From contig CAZMLE010000102.1 in assembly GCA_964567045.1 (NCBI GenBank), forward strand, positions 1-11,672: a DNA stretch of 11,672 nucleotides, written 5' to 3'. The notes beneath the pieces were generated by a model, which was not told where the DNA came from, searched no databases, and saw only the letters and a program-made list of their open reading frames with translations. Below, piece after piece: positions 8,001 through 11,672 of the stretch (positions are counted from its first letter, which is position 1; each line of letters begins with the position of its first letter). The position numbers and the translations under genes are program-made. This DNA is from JAFNGF01 sp964567045. GTDB taxonomy: Bacteria > Planctomycetota > Phycisphaerae > Sedimentisphaerales > Anaerobacaceae.

Positions 8001-8761
8001 TACTGGCCAATCTGTGGCTCGATAGTGGCTTCCAGATTACGCCGGTCAATCCCGGTACAGCGGGTCTAGTAGCGCAGTATCCATTCAACGGCAACGCCAA
8101 CGATGTTGTTGGCGGCCACAACGGCACCACCATTAGTTTGCCGACCTATACCACAGGTAAGGTAGGCCAGGCGATTCTGCTGGACGGCATCGATGATATG
8201 GTGGATGTTGGTACTGTCGGTATCAGCGGCGCTGCTCCGCGGACGATAGCCGGCTGGGCCAAGTCCAGTGCCTCATCTGCGGCCCTGCCCGACTGGATCA
8301 ACATCTTTGGCTTCACCGGTCCAGCCGGTGACAACGGACACTTCGATATCGAGCTTGTCAACATGGGCGGCAATCGCGGCTATGGTATTCACGTCTACGG
8401 CTGGGAGCGGAACATAACGCCGATGAATTTAGATTGGCACCACCTGGCAGCCTCGTATGATGGCACGACAATAAAGTGGTACGGCGACGGCCGGCTGATC
8501 GGCAGCGATAGCACCAGGGTTCTTAACAGTCCTGACAATATCCACATGGGCAAGCGTGACGACAATGAGAACTACTTCCCCGGTCGCGTTGATGAGGTCT
8601 ACATCTACAATCGGGCGTTGTCTGACACTCAGATTGCGTGGCTTGCCGGCTATACATCGACGTTCTCGATACCGGCTGATTTGCATCAGGACAATGTGAT
8701 TAACTTCAAGGATTTTGCCAAGCTGGCAGATTCGTGGCTCGAGGAGAAATTGTGGCCGTAA
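5072..8761 (+). CDS. Secreted multidomain LamG / Fn3-like / dockerin-like protein
   Basis: 1229 residues with GGGAGG seven bases before the ATG. A signal peptide (MYKKLIYLIPLVLLLGLPGP, cleavage near AQA-D) is followed by a LamG jelly-roll (about 45-247) and two Fn3-like modules (253-342, 344-437), each with a Y-Y-W-R-[IV]-D-E core and a T-G-x-V-W-x-F-[ST] end. A second LamG (447-650) begins LVGWWKFDEGQG, and a third Fn3-like module (655-756) follows. Next comes a beta-rich module (about 760-951, DDFERYTDD to YIDDIRVYP) resembling carbohydrate-binding domains. A dockerin-like calcium loop (D963, S965, N967, D974) then precedes a third LamG (990-1194) and a second such loop (D1203, H1205, D1207, D1214). 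I see no catalytic domain. It is probably an extracellular or surface binding or scaffold protein. Its divergent position beside the sugar operon suggests polysaccharide capture. The ligand is unknown. Confidence 0.9.
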   Translation: MYKKLIYLIPLVLLLGLPGPLAQADLIVAEKLLVDLRAEDLAYGSAVTTWPNRGTLGAFTASGTPVVETMGGLKCVTFDGGSWFEGPTSIPGIEGAGTRSIEVWAYNPAIPGEETMVSWSHRGGPAGTNMSFNYGNHGTWGAVGHWDAPDMGWWGSHSPAPAANTWWHLAYTYDGTAARVYVNGVEESVRNPIVLNTYGGTPIRVAAQADGTGAAADSAFNFTGSIAEVRIHDGVLKPADIMNNFKLGGPRKAHTPSPPNGAPAVTTPLLQWGVGTTAKYHNVYFGTNPTPGAAEFKGQQTWAMYWHGPGLTPGTTYYWRVDEVEADGVTIHTGDVWSFTAAPLAAYNPDPADGARYISTDADLSWTAGSTAASHDVYFGTVEADVTNGTGGTFKINQKTTTFEPGPLQLGTTYYWRIDEVEQAGTKRTGNVWRFSTMPVITVTDPNLVGWWKFDEGQGAAAIDWSGKGNHGSIYGGTAWVDGYDGGALKLKGVDGYVTLPIGLLISSLRSATFTTWVNFSNLGGAWQRIFDFGSGTPTYIFLCPRTGTGGPMRVAIQTGGGGESLIDASSTLATGWHHIAVVIRPGNMQIYLDGVVAASGSTAVVPSDLGQTSSNWLGRSQYVADGYFNGTLDDFRIYNYAMSQADLPKTMRGDPLLAWGPSPADGYMPDIDAAVPLSWKAGDKAAQHDVYLGTDKIVVRDTDKSDTTGVYRGRKVAASYTPPEALQWGQTYYWRIDEYNTDATLSTGRVWTFTVANYLIPDDFERYTDDVGSRIFQTWKDGWGYSEPAPGYPGNGTGSTVGYAQAPFAEQTIVHSGSQSMPLGYDNSGATGKARYSETQREWALPQDWTKGNVKGLTLWFYGDPANAAEQLYVALEDNAGHIKVVNHPDPEALQGRAWQEWNIDLTQFSAAGVNLTAVKKMYIGLGNRTSPTAGGTGTIYIDDIRVYPSRCIPSMGKPAADLSGNCIVDAADVDILANLWLDSGFQITPVNPGTAGLVAQYPFNGNANDVVGGHNGTTISLPTYTTGKVGQAILLDGIDDMVDVGTVGISGAAPRTIAGWAKSSASSAALPDWINIFGFTGPAGDNGHFDIELVNMGGNRGYGIHVYGWERNITPMNLDWHHLAASYDGTTIKWYGDGRLIGSDSTRVLNSPDNIHMGKRDDNENYFPGRVDEVYIYNRALSDTQIAWLAGYTSTFSIPADLHQDNVINFKDFAKLADSWLEEKLWP

Positions 8762-8777
8762 TCACCTGCCCCCGCGT

Positions 8778-8798
8778 CTTCTTGTCGAAGACAAGAGG
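8778..8798 (+). terminator. Hairpin after the LamG protein gene, possible terminator
   Basis: CTTCTTGTC (8778-8786) pairs with GACAAGAGG (8790-8798) over nine positions (one G-T pair) around a GAA loop, 17 bases after the stop codon. Flanking C-run (8769-8773) and G-run (8797-8803) could extend it. No T-tract follows, so it is not a textbook intrinsic terminator; it may instead stabilise the 3' end of the message. Confidence 0.45.
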
Positions 8799-8822
8799 GG
8801 GGGCTAAACCCTGACACTATTT

Positions 8823-8857
8823 CGGGGCCTATGCTGGTTGATCCGACATAGGCCCCG
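8823..8857 (+). terminator. Strong second hairpin after the LamG protein gene
   Basis: CGGGGCCTATG (8823-8833) and CATAGGCCCCG (8847-8857) form a perfect 11-base-pair stem with a 13-base loop, about 60 bases after the stop codon. It directly abuts the inverted-end repeat starting at 8859. There is no T-tract, so it is a probable transcript-end hairpin or a further palindromic element. Confidence 0.5.
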
Positions 8858-8858
8858 C

Positions 8859-8983
8859 TGTCATTCTGAGCCCTTCGCTGCGCTCAGGGTAAACTCCGCC
8901 AAGCCTTTAGCCCTGAGCGAATTCGAAGGGGAAGAATCTGGCCTGCGATAGAGAGATGCTTCGCCTTTGGGCTCAGCATGACA
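8859..8983. repeat. Interspersed repeat, copy A, with inverted ends (125 bases)
   Basis: It begins TGTCATTCTGAGC (8859-8871) and ends GCTCAGCATGACA (8971-8983), inverted ends matching at 12 of 13 positions. Inside are further inverted parts: CCCTTCG..GCTCAGGG (about 8871-8889) against CCCTGAGC..CGAAGGG (about 8912-8930). No coding potential is evident. The type matches the widespread 'GTCATTCTGAGCGAAG'/'CCCTGAGCGAAGTCGAAGGG' intergenic repeats of environmental bacteria (recalled, not searched). It fills most of the 262-base gap between the LamG gene and the peptidase gene and ends 40 bases before the latter's start. Confidence 0.75.
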
Positions 8984-9023
8984 AATCCTCCAATGACTTT
9001 TACGGCATAAAGGGCGGCGGCGA

Positions 9024-9803
9024 ATGTTCGGACTCAAGAAATGGCGACGAAGTCGGCTTGCCAACCGGCGGTTCCACAACCAGTGGCTGGCAATCGTCGA
9101 AGGGAACGTACCATTGTACAGGCGACTGCCGCCGGAGGACAAAAAGGAGCTGCAGCGGCATATTCTGATCTTTATGGCAGAGAAGAATTTTGAAGGTTGT
9201 GCCGGCCTGCAGATTACCGACGAAATAAAGGTCACCATTGCAGCGCAGGCCTGCATCCTGTTGCTCCACCGCAAAACAGATTATTATCCAGGGCTGTATT
9301 CCATACTCGTTTATCCTCAATCGTACCTGGTCCAGAGCACTCAACACTTGGTAGGCAATCTTCTGGTGGAAGGGCCTGACATCCGTTTAGGTGAGTCCTG
9401 GCATCGCGGCGCAGTCGTGCTGTCGTGGGACGATGTCCGCCGCTGTGCCGCTGATATTCACGATGGGCACAATATTGTCCTGCACGAATTCGCCCACCAG
9501 CTTGATGATTCCGGCGGCAAACGCGACAGCACCCCGGTCCTTCAACGGCGCTGTCACTATATTACCTGGGCCCGCGTTTTACAGAAAGACTACCAGAAGC
9601 TCCGGCGTGACGTTAGCTGCCGCCGTGACACTCTGTTAGACGAGTATGGCGCCACAAATCCTGCCGAGTTCTTTGCCGTTGCCACGGAGTTTTTTTTCGA
9701 GAGACCGAAGGAACTGCAAAGCCTCCATCCTGACCTGTATGAAGAATTGAAACGCTTTTACCAGCAAGACCCTGCCAATTTGCAGACAAGCATAGACGGG
9801 TGA
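9024..9803 (+). CDS. mtfA: MtfA-family zinc-dependent peptidase
   Basis: 259 residues, the normal size for the MtfA (YeeI, M90) family of soluble cytoplasmic zinc metallopeptidases. The zinc site is HEFAH (154-158) in NIVLHEFAHQLD, and the third ligand is expected in NPAEFFAVATEFFFERP (212-228, Glu215). Other family-like parts are the N-terminal LPPEDKKELQRHILIFMAEK and the central VVLSWDDV. The start at 9024 has an AAAGGGCGG ribosome-site-like run upstream. In Escherichia coli MtfA binds the glucose repressor Mlc and so affects ptsG. No PTS gene or Mlc-like gene is visible here, so that role cannot be transferred, and in other phyla the family's function is unclear. It appears monocistronic, separated from the LamG gene by hairpins and a repeat. 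Confidence 0.9.
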   Translation: MFGLKKWRRSRLANRRFHNQWLAIVEGNVPLYRRLPPEDKKELQRHILIFMAEKNFEGCAGLQITDEIKVTIAAQACILLLHRKTDYYPGLYSILVYPQSYLVQSTQHLVGNLLVEGPDIRLGESWHRGAVVLSWDDVRRCAADIHDGHNIVLHEFAHQLDDSGGKRDSTPVLQRRCHYITWARVLQKDYQKLRRDVSCRRDTLLDEYGATNPAEFFAVATEFFFERPKELQSLHPDLYEELKRFYQQDPANLQTSIDG

Positions 9804-9852
9804 AATGACCTTTAGCTCACGCGGTCATGCGGTCTATCTCAGAAAAAACTCT

Positions 9853-9881
9853 TTGATTGTCGCTGCGATAATCGTTAGAAT
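9853..9881 (+). promoter_or_regulatory. Candidate sigma-70-type promoter
   Basis: TTGATT (9853-9858) is followed after exactly 17 bases by TAGAAT (9876-9881), matching consensus at four and five of six positions. It lies 50 bases after the peptidase stop and about 120 bases before the small helical protein gene, so it probably drives that gene. Transcription starting near 9888 would carry repeat copy B in the leader. Confidence 0.5.
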
Positions 9882-9902
9882 ACTACAGAAATGACCGCTC
9901 TG

Positions 9903-9966
9903 GTCATGCTGAGCCCCAAGGCGAAGCATCCGGCCAACGAGGCGAGATTCTTCGCTGCGCTCAGAA
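9903..9966. repeat. Interspersed repeat, copy B
   Basis: Bases 9903-9930 (GTCATGCTGAGCCCC to GCGAAGCATC) match the reverse complement of the right end of copy A (8955-8982) at 27 of 28 positions. The other end, GATTCTTCGC to GCGCTCAGAA (about 9945-9966), is an inverted counterpart. It lies in the 200-base gap between the peptidase and the small helical protein gene. The close match over 28 bases between two non-coding places about 950 bases apart is direct evidence of a repeat family. Confidence 0.75.
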
Positions 9967-10005
9967 CGGCCTGGCCGATTGACAATTGTCAGCGGCAGAA
10001 ACAAG

Positions 10006-10284
10006 ATGGTATTGCCAGAACAACAAGATCAACAGCACAATCCCTACCTGAAGGCTGCACTGCTGGAGGTGGTTAAGAACCAGCTCGAAGCGGACGATCC
10101 TTCAGAAGTAAAAGAGACGCTGAATCGCCTCATATCGCAAGGAATTTCTGAGGAAGACGCAAAGATTTATATAGCCCAAGCGGTATGTGTGGAAATATAC
10201 AATATCCTCAAATACAAGAAACCGTTCGATCTCAAGCGGTACGTGAAGAATCTCAAGCATCTTCCCGACGAGCCAAAAGAATAG
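10006..10284 (+). CDS. Small conserved helical protein, possibly DUF1841-like
   Basis: 92 residues from the ATG at 10006. A TTG at 9979 would add nine residues but has no better ribosome site; neither start has a strong one. The sequence is hydrophilic and mostly helical, without signal or membrane segment. The pattern NPYLKAALLEVVKNQLEADD, then P-S-E-V-K-E-T-L-N-R-L, then G-I-S-E-E-D-A-K..I-A-Q-A-V-x-x-E-I-Y and K-P-F-D-L-K-R-Y-V resembles a family of small uncharacterised bacterial proteins that I associate with DUF1841. That assignment is from memory and uncertain. Function is unknown. It has its own candidate promoter and follows the peptidase gene in the same direction, though a repeat separates them. 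Confidence 0.75.
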   Translation: MVLPEQQDQQHNPYLKAALLEVVKNQLEADDPSEVKETLNRLISQGISEEDAKIYIAQAVCVEIYNILKYKKPFDLKRYVKNLKHLPDEPKE

Positions 10285-10337
10285 GATCAGCCGGTGGACG
10301 TAGGATAGAAGAGGACAGCCAACAGAGAACACACTCC

Positions 10338-10363
10338 GTGCTGAGTCGATAGGCGAAGCATCC
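10338..10363. repeat. Degenerate copy D of the interspersed repeat
   Basis: GTGCTGAG (10338-10345) followed by AGGCGAAGCATCC (10351-10363) repeats parts of copy B in the same order. The 13-base AGGCGAAGCATCC is identical to 9919-9931. The middle is diverged. It lies in the gap between the small helical protein gene and the prepilin-like gene. Confidence 0.45.
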
Positions 10364-10372
10364 TCTGACTTC

Positions 10373-10531
10373 TTGACGCGGCCCGAACAAAACAGGAGTG
10401 CCCATGAACCAAAGAGAAAGACAAGTAGAGCGGGCTCGCCCCACGATTTTGATGTAGCAATCAAGTGTGATGGCCGTATAGTAGTAAGCCTTGAAAATGG
10501 CCAAGTTCTATGCCTCGGCCAAAGTAGTTAA
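10373..10531 (+). pseudogene. Possible small gene or gene fragment in the 10285-10549 gap
   Basis: The 265-base gap has no clear gene, but one frame is open from a TAG near 10300 to TAA at 10529-10531. It reads protein-like at its end, as in HDFDVAIKCDGRIVVSLENG and then QVLCLGQSS. It has no ATG; the only usual start is TTG at 10373 (52 codons), without a clear ribosome site. It may be a 3' remnant of a gene broken by the neighbouring repeat, or chance. A competing 17-codon frame starts at ATG 10403 with an AGGAG-like site. Confidence 0.2.
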
Positions 10532-10535
10532 TCGC

Positions 10536-10542
10536 AGAGGTG
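10536..10542 (+). promoter_or_regulatory. Ribosome binding site that decides the start of the prepilin-like gene
   Basis: AGAGGTG at 10536-10542 is seven bases from the ATG at 10550 but only one base from the ATG at 10544. Spacing therefore favours the downstream start, shortening the protein by two residues. Confidence 0.6.
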
Positions 10543-10549
10543 AATGCAA

Positions 10550-11482
10550 ATGGGAAAAGATAGTCGGTTGAGAGTTGGCTTTATCCGCCAGACGTATGGC
10601 GGATTTACCTTGATCGAGCTATTAGTGGTAATCTCTATCATCGCTTTGCTGATGGGGATACTCATGCCAGCGCTGGGTAGAGCTCGTGAAGCGGCACGTT
10701 CCACTATTTGCATGGGCAACGCAAGGCGGATTTCGACGGCAGGATATATATATGCTCTTGAACAGGATGGTGGCTTTCCACCCTATCGGATGAGGAGAGC
10801 TAAGCCCGCGGACCCTGACGGTTACGTCAACGAATACGGCCGGAAGAATCCGAGGTGGCATTGGTTCTTTGACCACGGCATAGGGCCGGTAATCGACCCG
10901 ACGCCTTATCTTGAGAGTATCAAAAATAAAGGCTACTTCGATGACAGCGATACGCTGATTATGACCAATGATTATTTCACGTGCCCTTCGTTCAACTACC
11001 CTGATTTCGACAAGCGGGACATCCGAAACGGCTCATACGGATACAACTATCAATATCTTGGCAATCCGAGATTGACCGCGGACGGAGGACACTTCCAGAA
11101 TTTTCCGGTCTATATAGCAAATATTGAGCGGCCGAGTGAGACTGTTATCATAGCCGACAGCCGCGGCGCTCGTGGCCAGACCGGCCCACCGGATATTCTA
11201 CACGGGCTGCATTCCTATACGTTGGATCCGCCAAAGATAGCTCGTAGTAAAGGAGCTACGGAATTTGGCTTCACAGATATAGGACCAGTTATCGAGCAAC
11301 AACATTCCCCGGCTGAGGCCAGGCATAGCGGAAAGGCAAATGTTTCTTTTGTGGATGGGCACGCCGAACATATATCGCTGAAAGACCTTGGATACGTGCT
11401 TGACTCCGGCGGCAAGACAATAGCCGACCATCCCGAAGGCAGCAATCAATTGTGGAGTGGAACCGGGCGCAGCGAACGGTAG
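10550..11482 (+). CDS. Prepilin-type N-terminal protein with H-X9-DG C-terminal motif
   Basis: 310 residues. The N-terminus has a type IV prepilin / type II pseudopilin signal: a short basic leader, then G18 before F19-T-L-I-E23, with glutamate at +5, and the hydrophobic helix LLVVISIIALLMGILMPAL. Prepilin peptidase would cut after G18. The C-terminal part contains HSGKANVSFVDGHAE, the H-X9-DG motif (His 259, DG 269-270) of a family greatly expanded in Planctomycetota (DUF1559-like / SBP_bac_10 type). The middle (YGYNYQYLGNP, ERPSETVIIADS) fits that family. Such proteins are thought to be exported and inner-membrane or surface bound. The role is not known, and multiplicity in planctomycetes argues against a simple pilus subunit. 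The following gene starts 63 bases downstream with its own ribosome site and may share a transcript. Confidence 0.88.
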   Translation: MGKDSRLRVGFIRQTYGGFTLIELLVVISIIALLMGILMPALGRAREAARSTICMGNARRISTAGYIYALEQDGGFPPYRMRRAKPADPDGYVNEYGRKNPRWHWFFDHGIGPVIDPTPYLESIKNKGYFDDSDTLIMTNDYFTCPSFNYPDFDKRDIRNGSYGYNYQYLGNPRLTADGGHFQNFPVYIANIERPSETVIIADSRGARGQTGPPDILHGLHSYTLDPPKIARSKGATEFGFTDIGPVIEQQHSPAEARHSGKANVSFVDGHAEHISLKDLGYVLDSGGKTIADHPEGSNQLWSGTGRSER

Positions 11483-11545
11483 AGAGTTTAACCTCTAAAT
11501 CTGATATATCCGACATATAAAGTGTAAAACAAGTAGGGAGCAAAA

Positions 11546-11672
11546 ATGGCGGCGAACAGACATAAATCTTGTCCCGAGCGGAGCCGAGGGAATCGCTCGA
11601 AGAAAGTTTTGCTTCTCTCCTCGCTTTGCATTTTTGGCTTAGTGGCGCATGGTGGTTGTGCCAAAAAAGAAA
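11546..11672 (+). CDS. N-terminus of an exported, probably lipid-anchored protein, cut by window edge
   Basis: Only 42 codons are visible. The ATG follows GGGAG at five bases. The start MAANRHKSCPERSRGNRSKK is very basic and unusually long for a signal n-region. It is followed by a hydrophobic run VLLLSSLCIFGLVAHGG and a cysteine at residue 39 (C-A-K-K-E), consistent with a lipoprotein signal peptide. The -3 residue is histidine rather than the usual leucine, so the lipobox is imperfect. The mature function cannot be inferred. Residues about 8-18 are encoded by a repeat-like sequence. A downstream start is possible, but no other ATG precedes the hydrophobic core. Confidence 0.65.
   Translation, partial: MAANRHKSCPERSRGNRSKKVLLLSSLCIFGLVAHGGCAKKE
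11568..11602. repeat. Repeat-like segment inside the lipoprotein start
   Basis: CTTGTCCCGAGCGGAGCCGA and the following bases to 11602 resemble the common 'TGTCCCGAGCGGAGCGAGGGA' interspersed repeat (recalled). The core CCC...GGG at 11573-11590 is an imperfect inverted repeat. It reads in frame as SCPERSRGNRSK in the lipoprotein's n-region. The assignment rests on similarity in style to copies A and B and on general familiarity, not on a search. Confidence 0.5.

Noticed and set aside
8956..9347. Overlapping frames on both strands at the start of the peptidase gene
   Set aside because: The MtfA frame has clear family motifs and a zinc site; the others lack motifs and partly consist of translated repeat copy A.
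10403..10456. 17-codon frame starting at ATG 10403 behind an AGGAG-like site
   Set aside because: Too short to support as a gene and it conflicts with a longer protein-like frame.
1..11672. CRISPR arrays, tRNA or rRNA genes, transposases, toxin-antitoxin or phage defence genes
   Set aside because: Looked for on both strands; no regularly spaced direct repeats, no RNA gene signatures and no such protein motifs were found.

Overview
The window looks like a piece of a Planctomycetota chromosome, most likely the Phycisphaerae/Sedimentisphaerales group. This is inferred from gene content: a secreted protein of LamG, Fn3-like and dockerin-like EF-hand repeats ending in the 'D-x-x-x-D-x-x-x-x-F-K-D-F-A-x-L-A-D-S-W-L' style, a prepilin-type protein with an H-X9-DG motif, an SGLT-like sodium symporter, and many short GC-rich palindromic repeats between and inside genes.

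Left part, minus strand (4789 down to 1): a tight operon reading galactose-mutarotase-like protein (with an export signal), SGLT-type sodium:sugar symporter, then ribulokinase. The ribulokinase runs off the left edge and lacks only its last few residues at most. Its frame was followed codon by codon from 1702 to 2 and has no stop. The order fits uptake of a pentose, probably L-arabinose: anomer conversion outside the inner membrane, Na+-driven import, then phosphorylation of L-ribulose. Isomerase and epimerase genes (araA/araD) are not in view.

Centre, plus strand (5072-8761): a divergent 1229-residue secreted multidomain protein, with signal peptide, LamG, two Fn3-like modules, LamG, a third Fn3-like module, a probable carbohydrate-binding jelly-roll module, a dockerin-like half, a third LamG and a second dockerin-like half. 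It is followed by two hairpins and a repeat with inverted ends.

Right part, plus strand: an MtfA-family zinc peptidase (9024-9803); a second copy of the same repeat behind a good sigma-70-type promoter; a small conserved helical protein (10006-10284); a gap with a degenerate repeat copy and a possible gene fragment; a prepilin-like H-X9-DG protein (10550-11482); and the start of an exported, probably lipid-anchored protein cut by the right edge (11546-11672).

The most notable signal is not a protein system. Short palindromic repeats of several families are scattered through the window. In three genes they appear to have entered the reading frame without breaking it: mid-ribulokinase, the C-terminus of the mutarotase, and the N-terminus of the lipoprotein. 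I see no tRNA, rRNA, CRISPR array, transposase gene or defence system, and no clear evidence for an undescribed multi-gene system.
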